Positions 32,605 through 42,974 of a stretch of 64,000 nt of DNA are shown here, in pieces. The translations under genes and the position numbers were made by a program. This DNA is from Nothopassalora personata (Eukaryota; Ascomycota; Dothideomycetes; Mycosphaerellales; Mycosphaerellaceae), in contig CM066292.1 of NCBI GenBank assembly GCA_033816765.1, forward strand, positions 3,658,001 to 3,722,000, read 5' to 3'. The notes beneath the pieces were generated by a model that saw only the letters and a program-made list of their open reading frames with translations, ran no database searches and was not told where the DNA came from. Each line of letters begins with the position of its first letter. The first letter of the stretch is position 1.

Positions 32605-33993
32605 AAGACACCTCCGCCAGATGACACTTCTCAGCAGCTGCCACAATCCAGTGGCTTCAGTTTGGCCAACACTAGCAGACCAGCGCCTTAGAGCTCGTCA
32701 ACGGGCAAGCCGCGGGTCCACTGTAATCAGACCCCTGAGCATGCTCGTCGTTGGAGCTCGGGACGTCCCACTTGAGAGCAGCGAAATCGTGGTCGATTCT
32801 CTGCACATGCGGTTTGGGCGTGTTTCTTTCAAAGCACAGCGTCGGCGTAAGGCATTGGGATACGCAGTGCAGCATATGCGTCAAGAGCAGGCAACGCATG
32901 ACACCATGTAGCATAGACTATCCTCATCAATCATGATGAAATCTTGTGCCAGTACCAAACCCCATGCTATCTTGTTATTAATAATCCCCACATGTCTCTG
33001 TCATGAAACTCTCACACCCCCGATTCCACAACCTCGCGTCCGTCCCGCGCACGGTACCGCCACGCGTACAGTGCTGTGCAGACTTCACTCGCTGACACTT
33101 CCTACTCCGGTATAGCAAGCTGACAGGGGCTGCATAGGCTAAGGTACGCACAGGACCGAGCCTTGTTTACTTTAATCGTTGCCGGTCTAGTATCTTATTA
33201 CCAACCAACTTCAACGACCTCTCTAGAGTGCTACAACGATCGGCTAGAACGAGAATAAAACTAGACTTCTTCTCGACCGAGCGCGGTCTATTGCATTGGA
33301 AGTGTTGATCTTGGCGTGATTTGATCCTACTGTACTGTAGGCACGCCCGACTTTCGATCCGGGGCGGCAACAACGACTAAACTAGAACTAACCGGGCCTC
33401 GGACCGTACAACGTATGTACTGAACATCGCATCGCATTGCATTGCATTGCATTGCATGGCGTGCACAGCAGCATCCCCGCCTAAACACCAGGCCCGTCAC
33501 GCACGCGGACAATGTCTCAACCATGAGTTTCGTGTCATTCTCTAGCGTGTGCAATTCTCCGACCAATCCGTGGGACTGGAACTGCGTGCGGCGTGAGCTA
33601 ATGTCGTTGCCCGAGACACGTTGTTGCGGGTGGAAGTGGAACTGGGGCAACGGCGAGAGCATTTGCGACGTGCTGGCGTTGAGGCCAATGCGGATGTGGG
33701 GTAGGGCGATGAGCTGGCACGGGAGGCGTCGGAGGGAGTTGCTGCAAAGGGTGTGGTGATGTCTCGGAGGGAACGATCAGGGAGATCCGAGTGCGCGCCG
33801 AGAATCAGTCGAGCGTGCAGCTGTTTATTTAGAGGGGATGAAAGGATTCCACGTCCGGGTCAGATGGAGGTATTGATTGTGGTATTGGAGAGGTGATTGT
33901 CTGTTTCTCCATCATGAATTCGTCAACCACTTTGAACCTCCAGCGCCTTCGCCAAACCTCAACCCTACCCAACTTAAGCACTTTACTCCGATT
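32605..33993. other. 1.4-kb intergenic region, no gene seen
   Basis: This is the 3' side of both CTR9 and the Zn2Cys6 gene (convergent). The segment 33150-33420 is relatively AT-rich and repeat-like (CTAGAACGAGAATAAAACTA), possibly a fragment of an old transposon; this is only a composition impression. A GCATT tract lies at 33429-33458. Confidence 0.5.
33429..33458. repeat. (GCATT)n pentanucleotide tract
   Basis: About six near-perfect copies of a GCATT/GCATC pentamer lie in the intergenic region. Confidence 0.85.
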
Positions 33994-36227
33994 CTATGCA
34001 ATGCCTTCAGGATCCGTAGTCCAACCCCAATCAATGACCAACTGCTGGCATCGAGACTCCGTCGCGCAGCCCGTATCCTTCTCTATCGCCCGCAAAAGTT
34101 CGACCACAACTTTGCGCTCTTCGTTCTCTTCGAGACACGCACCCGCCACAGTCAACGGCAACAGCATCTCCACCCGGATCGCAGGATGTGGTCGTCCCAA
34201 TGCAATGCCAATTATCTCATGAGCATGCTTGATGGCCTCGTTCGACACCTCTCGGTACTGCTTAAGGCGATTGCCGCCGAAGGCACTCTGCCGACTCATC
34301 GGCCGATGGAGAAGCAGGAGTATCCTGGCGAAGTGGTACAGCTGTAATGCAGCAGCGCAGACTTCGATGCTGAAGAAGCTCTCCACGAGTTGTGAAGTGG
34401 CAGGTGGTATTGATCGGTGCCGGATTGTTGCGCAGGGCTGGTACGTGGCTGGGAGGTTCCCGTACCAATGATCGAGCTGTCGAGTCAACTGATCCCACTG
34501 CCCTTGGCGAGCTGCAGAAGAGTCGTCGTCGTTGGCGATGTAGTTCATGACTCGCAAGACGAGCCAGAGTAGTGTGTGTGCGACGAGTTCGGCCAGGACA
34601 CGACTATGTGTTGGGTCGTTCTTTACGTACTCTGTTGATTTGTAGAGTGCGCCATTGTGTTGGATCTCGAGACCGCAGCTGTTCCACAATGCGACATCGT
34701 TAGTGTCGAGAAGCGTCTTTTGGTGTTTGATGTATGCTGCTTGGTAGTCTGCGCGTGCAAAGTTCCAGAATGAGGCCAGTCTCCCCACTGTCAACGATGG
34801 ACAGATCTGGTTCTGGACTTGTTGCGAAGGGCTGACGGCGGTCAGTAAGGATTTGAGTCCAATAAGGTGTCTGTCATTCATCAGCATATCATCCTCACAG
34901 GGTCCAGATTTTACTCACTGCATCCAGCCCGTCTCGACATGATCAAGCGACTCATACAGCGAGAAGATCGACACCGCTACAAGCAGGTCATCTGAGTTTG
35001 CCATCGATAGGGCCGCCTGCGCGTTTGGTGACGGGGGATCACTTAGTCCGCCAGAGACTGCCTGCAGATACTGACGTGAGAAGGCAATGGCTTTGTCGTA
35101 GTAGTTGGCAGCCTTGTAGAACCAGTCTACTTCGGGATCGTCAAAGCTCTCCATTGCTGAGGGTCTCTGCATTTGCTGACTTGCAAATGGCTTGTGCCCT
35201 CTGACTCGACCAAGTTGCTTGGCTGCCACGGCAGCGATGGCATTTCTCAGCAAAGCGTCTCGAATTGCTTTCAGCGGCACGAGGTGCGTGAAGTGCTTGT
35301 CTTTGTCGAAAAGGTCCATCCAGGGCCCTATGGAGTCGGTAAAGTGGCGTATTAGGTAAGCCATTTCGTGCTCTCGCTCATGTGTGATCTTCGCACTCGT
35401 GTTCAGTTGCGACTCAGGCGCCCAGAAATTGCTAAGTGCATCGTCACCGGAGAAGAGACCAGTCGAGCCAAAGCCTGTTGAGCCCGGTGTTGCTGACGCT
35501 GAATGGTTCAGTAAGATCTCGCTGTGGTCCACCTCATCTACTATCTCGGGGATGTCAGGCAAGAAGCCGCACGTATTGCCAGCAGTAGCATAGTACACGT
35601 CCGGCTCCAGGTCGAAGAACTCAGGGTCAAATGCTTCGTTCTTCCACAGGTCGTCCAGCGTCGGGTCCGTGTCTGCGAGAGGTATTTGCATTGGGCCATC
35701 ATTCATGAGCAGCGCCTCCGTAGTCGGATCGAGGACCAACGGCAAGCCATTCGGATTCGCACCGCCCAAGCCCAGAGGTATGGACTGCAGACTATTGAAC
35801 CTATCCGGCGGTAACGTCGTGATGGCCTGAGAGGAATGCGCTACACTCGTGACGGACGGGTCACTTGTTGCATTGGGAGGTAAAGGAGGCTGGAGTGATG
35901 CTACATCTGCTCCTTCTGCGCCTGGCTGGTGGATCTGAGAAACCACGAAGGAGCCTTCGCCACCCTGAGGCACATCACCTGAAGCCTGATACTTTTTTCG
36001 TAGTGTAACACCTTCGTCGACGAACTTCCGCTTCTTGTCGTATCCTGGACATGGTTTGCCCAGCTTCTCGCAGCGAAGACACGTTGGCTGGCGTTTGTCA
36101 CACTACATGCAACGAGTCAGCCCAATGTCCCTTCGCCATGCGTATGTGCTCTCGCCTTGACACGCCGCTCTCTGCATCGATCACAGGCTCGCTCGGATGG
36201 TACAGATGCAGACGTTTCTTCCGCCAT
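33994..36227 (-). CDS. Zn2Cys6 fungal transcription regulator
   Basis: Probable sequence-specific transcription factor. Three exons are 36156-36227, 34919-36102 and 33994-34870; the protein is 710 aa. The binuclear zinc cluster is split by intron 1: ACDRCRERRVK ends exon 1, and CDKRQPTCLRCEKLGKPC starts exon 2, giving the full six-Cys pattern. Intron 1 (53 nt) has a GC donor (AAG|GCGAGA) and TAG acceptor. Intron 2 (48 nt) is GTGAGT...CAG and joins SLDHVETGWM to QHLIGLKSLL. A basic linker follows the cluster (YDKKRKFVDEGVTLRKKYQ), then an acidic region. The middle homology region runs from about residue 250, with HEMAYLIRHFTDSIGPWMDL, HFTHLVPLKAIRDALLRNAI and the late motif FHFARILLLLHRPM-like (YHFARILLLLHRPMSRQSAF). 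Target genes are unknown. It is divergent from the MOSC gene. Confidence 0.88.
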
Positions 36228-36651
36228 TCAAGGCATGTGGACCGGCCGCAAGCCAGGGAGTCGGAGTGCGGGCGGTTTACCGCGTGTGGGCCACACTGTC
36301 ACTACCCCGATACAGTAAAATACACCTGGCTGGCGGCGGAAGGGCCAAATAAGTAAGACGATGGTATATGTAGGGGAAAAGATACCTCAAAGTCATTATC
36401 CTCTCAGGTGAAGCGTGATCACTCAGGTCGTAGCTATAGTATGCCGTACAGGCTCACCCCCACTTGCTTCTCTAACGACCCCTTGAACTTTCTTTGCTGA
36501 CGCGATCAATGCCAAGGTTTCAGCGATGCCGGGAAGCGACCACGATCCGACCTTACACATCTGGCTGTTGTACCATGCTTGCTATGTAAGGTGATACATT
36601 ACAGTGATGCTCAGCACTTGCCATGCACTTTGAAGCCCGCCCTGCACAGTC
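36228..36651. promoter_or_regulatory. shared upstream region of the Zn2Cys6 and MOSC genes
   Basis: 424 nt lie between divergent start codons. A CGG-type half-site search, relevant to Zn2Cys6 autoregulation, gives scattered CCG/CGG triplets near 36240-36275 (GGACCGGCCGCAAG) but no convincing spaced pair. Confidence 0.45.
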
Positions 36652-37820
36652 ATGAAGATACAGCGAGTACGTCAGCAGCCTCATCGTGATGTGGCAACGC
36701 GATCGAATTAACCTATCGATAGATCTTCATCTACCCGGTGAAGTCTCTCAGACCGGTAGAGGTCAAGGCAGCAGAGATCACAAACGAGGGCTTGAGATTC
36801 GATCGTCAATATGTGCTGGCAAAGCCCCCAACGGCCGAGTCCAAAGGCCTGGCGGAGCATATTACCATCAAGAATCATTTCGAGCTCGGACTATTCCACA
36901 CGATGATTGACAAGGCATGGTCGAAACTCACGATAACTCACGTACATGCCGAAGAGAACAGCGCCATTACTTTGCCTCTAACACCATCTCCGGTCAGCTT
37001 GATGAATGCCCAAGTCTTTCAGGTCAGCATATTCGGTACCAAAGCTGAAGCCATCGACATGGGTCCGGAAGCATCGCGCTTCTTCTCCCATCACCTGAAT
37101 TACGATGATGTGCGACTGCTATACATTGGCGGATCTGGCCAGAGAGAAATACCTGGCGCGGTCCTGATCAAGAAGAATCGTGCTCTGTCGATCGCAGTCA
37201 ACGACAAGCTGGCACCGCAGCGGATACGCTTCGCAGACGCTGCTCCATTGCTAGTCACTTCAACGGCATCAGAAGAAGAAGCACGGCGAAGACTGCCGCC
37301 ATCAGGTCGAAGCGAGGATGTGATTGTGAGATTTCGTCCCAACATCCACGTAGATGTGGGAGAAGAGGAGCCACCTTTCGGAGAGGATTCCTGGAACATG
37401 CTTACAGTTCGTTCGAAAGTGGACCCAATGCAACAAGCGTCGATACGCTGCCTTCAACGATGTGTGCGATGCCTAAGTCTGAATGCGGATCTGGCTCAAG
37501 GCAGAATGATCACCACAAATCGTCAGCTTTACGGCCTGCTGGCGAAGGACCGCAGAGTTAACGAGTTGTTTCCACGTAAGTCGTTCAACGTATGTTCATG
37601 GGAAACCTGCTTACCATACATGATAGATAAGCCGGTATTCGGGCAATATGCATGCGCCGGACCAAGCGGAGCTGTTCTACGTGTGGGCGATGAAGTTGAA
37701 GTTGTAGAACGACTTATCGGACCACCAACACCATCCAGTGCAAGCCCTCGCTCACGAGCAATAACACCATTGATCACTCAGGACGAGAGTCGATATTCGG
37801 CAGAACCAATGACAGCATGA
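36652..37820 (+). CDS. MOSC-domain molybdenum-cofactor protein, mARC-like
   Basis: Likely molybdenum-cofactor-binding protein related to mitochondrial amidoxime-reducing component. Exons are 36652-36666 (MKIQR), 36723-37575 and 37627-37820; the protein is 353 aa. The first splice gives MKIQRIFIYPVKSLRPVEV, the MOSC N-terminal beta-barrel start, then EGLRFDRQYVL. The MOSC domain has RFRPNIHVDVGEEEPPFGED, SWNMLTV and a Cys cluster, CLQRCVRCLSLNADLAQG, containing the expected Mo-ligand Cys. Intron 2 (51 nt, GTAAGT...ATAG) is a multiple of three with no stop, so both forms are readable. Removing it gives LFPHKPVFGQYACAGPSGAV, the family sequence. A Ser/Pro-rich tail of about 40 residues ends the protein. 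No N-terminal membrane anchor is obvious, unlike human mARC. Confidence 0.87.
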
Positions 37821-38675
37821 GGTACGAGCAACAGTCTCTACACAATCATCTACGCACAATCTCTCCTGGAGCCTGGCAGAACTGCGCACGAACTTCGACC
37901 ACAGCGTCACACAGCCGTCACGACAATGAGCACAATGAAGCATCGTACGAATCCCAGGATTACCTTCCTGCTTCATCAGCAAGACAGCCATGGCTTGATG
38001 TCGTGCATGAGCTTGGGTTTTGTAAAACACACAGGAACTGGCCTCCGTAGCGAGCTGACGTCGTGCTTAAAACACCCACAGTGGCTTGAGGATAAGCCAC
38101 TGCAAGCCTCCCTAGGGGTGCTCCCCTATTCCTGGTAGGACTAACCCACGGCAATCACCAGAGCCACAGACACCATGGACAACTATGCTATGGACTGTGC
38201 TCTTTGATCTAACTGTAAGCGGTAGCTAAACAGCGAGCTCCAGTAGTAACACACGCCTCGGTTTCGTCCCATGCGATACCGGGCATTTGAGGTGTCCTAA
38301 GAGCCCATCAAATTTCCTCGTGCATAGGAAGGTCATGCTACGTGTATGGTATCAGCACATCTGTGTCATGCCGGCTGCCCATTCTACAGCATGCCCTTGG
38401 ATACCCGTTTTGATTGCCTGGGCACCGTACTCTTTCACGCTACCTTACCGTCAACGCTCAGCGGTTCAAGGCCTCGCATCTGAACCACTATTGTTGGATC
38501 TCGCATGCTCATTGTCATCCTCGAACATCCCGCCGACCTCTTGCAAAGCTGCTTGTCCCTTCTGGTACTGTCGCATCAGACAGTAGGCAAGATATGCAAA
38601 CAGTCGCTCCATATCCTCTTGAAAACCCGATGTGCCTTCACATGCGGCGGCCTAAGACGGGAAACTGTTATCCGT
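37821..38675. other. intergenic, no supported gene
   Basis: Between two genes whose 3' ends converge. Short plus frames (38287-38686) are unconvincing. Confidence 0.5.
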
Positions 38676-39395
38676 TCACCATTTGAGATCCAAGACATCG
38701 TCGAGACCTATGAAAAATCCACGGGATACATCAGCATCATCTCGACGCAGATGAATCCTGAGCCTGTCGATAAAGTTAGAGAATTTGAGCTCCTCACCAC
38801 GCAGGCGACCAGGACTATCGAGAATGACGCGGACCTCCTTGACAATCTCATTGACAATGCCCACCATTTCGCACACCAATCGTCGCGTGCGATGGCTCCT
38901 TCTGTGGCATCCGATGTTGGATCTGGCTTGATACGCAACAGCGCTGCAGACTTCCAGCTGACCCACTCCCAAAATCCGTAGGCATGATCAGCGTCTGAGA
39001 ATGCTATCCGCCGATCAAGGTTTTCGCCCAGAGCGAAACCGTTCTGTCGCTTAAAGGCTTCGAACTCTTTGACGGCGTCGAGGAGCTCGTACATGTCAAT
39101 ATGTCCACCTTTGAGCGGTGCGGCAATTCCTGGCCATGTCACGCCTGGTCGATGGCCATATTTGGAATAGTCCAGTACGATGTCGAGTAAATGGTCGAAT
39201 TGCTCTCTGAAGCTTTGGCGAGGACCGTGAGCCAGGCCCCTCGAAGATTTGATCTGCGTACTCCGGCGAACTTCGACCTGCGCGATGCTGATGCTCCTCC
39301 CATTCACGAGACATCAAGGCCCGAAACGCATCCGTCTCCATCACAGAGCCCATGGGACGGCGTATGCTGTCGTATATCGAGGCGCATGTCATCAT
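38676..39395 (-). CDS. hypothetical protein, splicing uncertain
   Basis: The minus strand has coding-like segments in three frames. An ATG-initiated piece (39096-39395) reads MGSVMETDAFRALMSREWEE and SSPEYADQIFEG. The middle has QSFREQFDHLLDIVLDYSKY, DMYELLDAVKEFEAFKRQNG and GFWEWVSW. A last piece (38676-38972) has MVGIVNEIVKEVRVIL and LRIHLRRDDADVSRGF. I could not find two clean GT-AG introns joining them, so it may be a real gene with small introns or a damaged one. I recognise no family. Confidence 0.32.
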
Positions 39396-39761
39396 CTAGT
39401 CTCCTCGGCATACAGAAGCGACCATACCAGGTATCTTCCTTGAGTGGAGCACAGACCGCAACTCAGCGCCACGAAGCATGAGTGAATTGTCTGAAGGTGA
39501 ATGGCCAAACACTACCTTCCCCCGCAAAGCATTCATACACGTAAATCATCATCACAATCCCAACCACCCTACCCTCTCGTCTAAATCTCCCACCTCCCTT
39601 ATCTCCCTTCATCCCTCACAACGCCCCCGCCCTCCACCTCGACCAATCTCGCCCTTCCACTCCTCACCATTCGATCCTTAACCAGCGCCACCTCCATCTC
39701 AATCAACTGATCCAAACCCCAATAGCTCCACGCCACCACCAAACCCCCACAACTCCCTCAG

Positions 39762-39778
39762 CCCCCCCCCCCCCCCCC
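39762..39778. repeat. C17 homopolymer
   Basis: A run of 17 C residues lies in a C/T/A-rich intergenic stretch (39540-39790) next to the telomere-like block. It is a likely site of length variation or assembly error. Confidence 0.9.
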
Positions 39779-39808
39779 AAATCAACTCTCCCACAACGCT
39801 CTACCCTT

Positions 39809-40113
39809 TAACCCTAATCCTAGAGCCGTCTAGGGTACTTTCCTTATTTTTCTCTATACTAAATCCAATTAACCCTAACCCTGTAGCTTAGATTACTTTA
39901 TTCTTGCTTACTAAGCGTTATAGATACCTAGACTAAGTCGACTTATCTCTATTAAGTCTTCTCTCTATCTTAAAGTACTTAAAATATCCTAACCCTAACC
40001 CTAAACGACTATTCGAATACTATTATTCCTAACCCTAGTTCTTATATCGCTTATTTCTTGCTTACTAAGCATTGTTATACTATGTACTAAGTTGACTTGT
40101 CTATACTAAGGCT
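39809..40113. repeat. interstitial telomere-type repeats in AT-rich duplication
   Basis: CCCTAA-type (fungal telomere) units occur as short runs at about 39811, 39867-39883, 39988-40004 and 40028-40037. Two imperfect copies of a segment of about 85 bp, each led by CCTAACCCT and containing CTTGCTTACTAAGC, lie at about 39876-39960 and 40028-40113. Differences between them include C/T and G/A changes (AAGTCGACTT versus AAGTTGACTT). The block has no gene. Confidence 0.75.
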
Positions 40114-40180
40114 TATCTAAGTCTAATACTACTAGGAATGGCCGCAATAGCCCATCCTACGGACGACATGATTCGACCAT

Positions 40181-40212
40181 TGGTGATGGTGATGGTGATG
40201 GTGATGGTGATG
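40181..40212. repeat. (TGGTGA)n hexanucleotide tract
   Basis: About five copies of TGGTGA lie just downstream of a small minus-strand frame. Confidence 0.85.
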
Positions 40213-40222
40213 ATCCAGGTAC

Positions 40223-40516
40223 TCAGGCAGGCCTGGAATTGCGCAAGAGCTCGTTTTGATCAAAGTCCGTTACTGCAGTGGTGTGAGCGGTTACGACTGT
40301 AGCGAGGCGTGCGAGGGTAATAGTGCAGAGGAGGAGGAGAAGGGCGGTGTTCAGGATGAGGTTGTAGAGGTAGCGGGTCCGGGGAGTGTCTCCTTCGTCT
40401 TCGTCGGCTGGTAGAGGGCGGATGTAGGCAGTGCCTGCGGCGTCGAGGTGGGTGGAGAGGGAGGAGCGTTTGGGGTTACGGTGGTGAAGGTAGGTTGCTT
40501 GGGCTATGGTTGACAT
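40223..40516 (-). CDS. hypothetical small membrane protein
   Basis: A 97-aa frame starts from MSTIAQATYLHHRNPKRSSL; in-frame ATGs at 40549 and 40639 would extend it. A hydrophilic N-terminal half contains an acidic patch (PADEDEGDTP), followed by one clear membrane segment, LYNLILNTALLLLLCTITLA (about residues 49-70). A short tail ends the protein. No family is recognised. Regular composition and a single helix make a real gene plausible, but nothing else supports it. Confidence 0.42.
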   Translation of the reverse strand: MSTIAQATYLHHRNPKRSSLSTHLDAAGTAYIRPLPADEDEGDTPRTRYLYNLILNTALLLLLCTITLARLATVVTAHTTAVTDFDQNELLRNSRPA

Positions 40517-40883
40517 GATTGTGATGTGCTGGTAGGGGGTTGCAGCCATGGGGATAATGATGGAAGTTAGTTCATGGTCTGGCGTACCAAGATTGTGGAG
40601 AGGTTCGAGGAAGATGGGAGAGAGAAAGAATATGCGCAAGTCATCTGCAAGGGAAAGATATGACGATAGCCACGAGGTAGAAAGTTCGGAACAAATAACG
40701 ATAGAGGAGTGGTACTAGCACATTGTTCATTGTTCATTGTTCGAGCACTTGGGCTAGCTCGTTCTAGGAGTACATGGATAGAAGCTGATCTTCTGTACCA
40801 GCCATGTTTGGCTCCTTCATTACCGTTCCAAGGCGGTGCTGCCTTGAAATCATGGGATCGTCCGCTTGTGTCCTATCCTCCTT

Positions 40884-42758
40884 TTAATGTGTGAAGGTAA
40901 CATTGCCGTAGGGGATCCATGCAGCGCTCGCGGTAGGCATCGCTGGGTCAGATACAACGTCTGATGCCGTGGCGGAGACAGCGGCGTCTGGAGTTGGGTG
41001 CGTGATTCTGGCAGCAACAGTCCAACCAGTGGCTGTCTGCACGACCGAGATGTCTGTGTACAGCCCACAACGTGTCGAGTAACCGAACTGTACGCCATCG
41101 CAGTTCCCAGTGCAAGCGGCAAAACAACCCGCAAGGTCACTGGCCGAAGTATACGACGAGTGCGCAGCGGAGAAGATGTTGCCACAGTTGACAGCAAAGT
41201 CACTACCGCTGTTTGGCTCGACATACACTCGGTTGTCGGCACCTGGGCAGATCAATTCGCCGTCGTTGTTGACTTGATCAGAAATTGACGAGGTCGTCAA
41301 ACGGATCGTCCCTGATGCGGACGTTGCAGTCAACACGCTGGAGGTGACTGAAGGAGCGGGCTCTGGCAATGATGTGACGATGGGTGGCGTGGCGGACGGG
41401 AAAGGAGCCGGATACTCGCTGATGAGTCGTGAAGTCGAGATCGGAGCCGCAGTCGACTCTTTGAGTGTCAGTGTGGCGGTACTATCCTCGTCACCGTCGA
41501 TTTCTGCTGCCAGGAGGATGTAAGGCAGATTCTTCTTCTTGGTGTACTCCATGCCTTGCTGACACCCGTGACACTCCTTGTGTCCAGGGTACCACATCGC
41601 AGCGATGCAAGTGACGTCTTGGTCGCAGTTCTGCAGACACTCTTCGACATCTTCTGCCCCATCCGGAAAAATGATGGTGCTCTCGCATGTAGGTTCCACG
41701 CCACATAGCACGGTGTAGGATCCATTCAGCTGGTCGAGGTATGGCAAGCCATCGCACTTTGGGCAGGAAAGTGCATTTGAGTTGCAGCCAGTGCCAATGG
41801 GAAGTATGGAGAAAGTGGGTTCGGCAGTCGATGCGACAGAGGTTGGGTTGGAGCCTTCTGAACTCGGGTGGATAGGTCTGCCGGATGGGTGTCCAGTTGG
41901 CAGGGCGTGGCTGTAGGCTGGCGGCTTGGGCTTCGTGGAGCTAGTTGACAGCGTCACGCTGACGACCGAGGATGATGGCGACTTGGTGGCAACAGGCAGG
42001 AACGCGGTGTAGCCAGCCTTCGATACCGGACGGAGATGCTCATCCTTGGCAATCCCGCAATTACGCTCATCGTAGTACATGGTGCCCGTGCAGAAGTCGA
42101 TTCCGTCGCATGTGTGCAAGCACTCTCCTGGCGACATCCAGTCTTGAGGCGAGTAGCTATCTTGGGAGGAGAGATCGCTGTCACACAGCAAGGTGTACTT
42201 GTTGCCTTCTTCGCTCTCAACATCGCGGCCGTTGCAGGCTGGGCAAAGGTTGGTGAGCGTCAAGTCGCATTTGGCGTCGGTGTTGGTTGGTAAGGGGAAC
42301 GGGTTGCTGGCCGTGGATGTGGCGGGGATTCCCGGCGAGCCCGGGAGGCGAAGCAGATTGACAACGCCAGGCACACGACGCAGTCCCTGGGCCTTGCCAG
42401 TGGCGATGGTGCAGCCTCCATGCGCGGCGATATTAACACCAGCGCAGCCATCCGCCTCCTCGCAAGCCTCGAGACAGATCTTGGTGCTTGTGTCGCCTTC
42501 CACCTGATCCTCAGTGGCAGTCTCGAATTCCCATCCACACGACACGGCGTAGGTGCTGCCTGAGGCGGAGGTGATGTTGGTGGCATGACATGCTGGGCAG
42601 AGTGTGTCGGTAAGCGTGCAGGTGACGGCTCTGGCGGCCTGTGTGCTGAATGTCAACTCCTCCTCTGGGACCGCGGCGCGTGCGAAGGTTGCATCGGCCG
42701 CCCATGTTGACGCGGCGGAGGCTGCCAGCAGTGCTGCAGCAGTCAAGGCGGACTTCAT
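40884..42758 (-). CDS. secreted protein with four PAN/apple-like Cys-rich modules
   Basis: Single exon, 624 aa, from MKSALTAAALLAASAASTWA, a clear signal peptide. Four Cys-rich modules lie at about residues 46-130, 160-255, 335-430 and 520-600. Each has a CPAC/CPKC/ICPGADN-type start, a G-S-x-Y-x-V-x-C(G) strand, and a later pattern C-L-x-x-C-x(4-6)-C like the PAN/apple fold (SYTVLCGVEPTCESTIIFPD, VEECLQNCDQDVTCIAAMWY). Ser/Thr/Pro-rich linkers, probably O-glycosylated, separate the modules. The open frame continues 93 codons upstream through a GGCAGT repeat that would encode a Cys/His/Asp array. I take the internal ATG because of the signal peptide. It is likely cell-wall or extracellular and glycan- or protein-binding; the role is unknown. 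No GPI signal is obvious at the C-terminus. Confidence 0.8.
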   Translation of the reverse strand: MKSALTAAALLAASAASTWAADATFARAAVPEEELTFSTQAARAVTCTLTDTLCPACHATNITSASGSTYAVSCGWEFETATEDQVEGDTSTKICLEACEEADGCAGVNIAAHGGCTIATGKAQGLRRVPGVVNLLRLPGSPGIPATSTASNPFPLPTNTDAKCDLTLTNLCPACNGRDVESEEGNKYTLLCDSDLSSQDSYSPQDWMSPGECLHTCDGIDFCTGTMYYDERNCGIAKDEHLRPVSKAGYTAFLPVATKSPSSSVVSVTLSTSSTKPKPPAYSHALPTGHPSGRPIHPSSEGSNPTSVASTAEPTFSILPIGTGCNSNALSCPKCDGLPYLDQLNGSYTVLCGVEPTCESTIIFPDGAEDVEECLQNCDQDVTCIAAMWYPGHKECHGCQQGMEYTKKKNLPYILLAAEIDGDEDSTATLTLKESTAAPISTSRLISEYPAPFPSATPPIVTSLPEPAPSVTSSVLTATSASGTIRLTTSSISDQVNNDGELICPGADNRVYVEPNSGSDFAVNCGNIFSAAHSSYTSASDLAGCFAACTGNCDGVQFGYSTRCGLYTDISVVQTATGWTVAARITHPTPDAAVSATASDVVSDPAMPTASAAWIPYGNVTFTH

Positions 42759-42912
42759 GCTGTCATTAGTGTACCGAGAGGCGTGCGAAAGGAGTGGATG
42801 CCGTAGCGGGAAAAGAGGTAGGTAACGAGCGTGTAGAAAGGAACGCGTGTGGTAAACAAGGACGAAACGCCGTCTGTCGAAGTTGAAGAAGTTGCTGGAG
42901 TCGCAGTTGTGG

Positions 42913-42974
42913 TGGCAGTGGCAGTGGCAGTGGCAGTGGCAGTGGCAGTCGCAGTGGCAGTCGCAGTCGCAGTC
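42913..42974. repeat. (GGCAGT)n hexanucleotide tract
   Basis: About ten copies of GGCAGT, the last few with CGCAGT variants, lie 155-215 nt upstream of the start of the secreted Cys-rich gene. This is probably its leader or promoter. Confidence 0.92.

Noticed and set aside
33150..33420. Possible LTR or other transposon fragment
   Set aside because: AT-rich and repeat-like but with no terminal repeats, duplication or coding trace; a genome-wide search would be needed.
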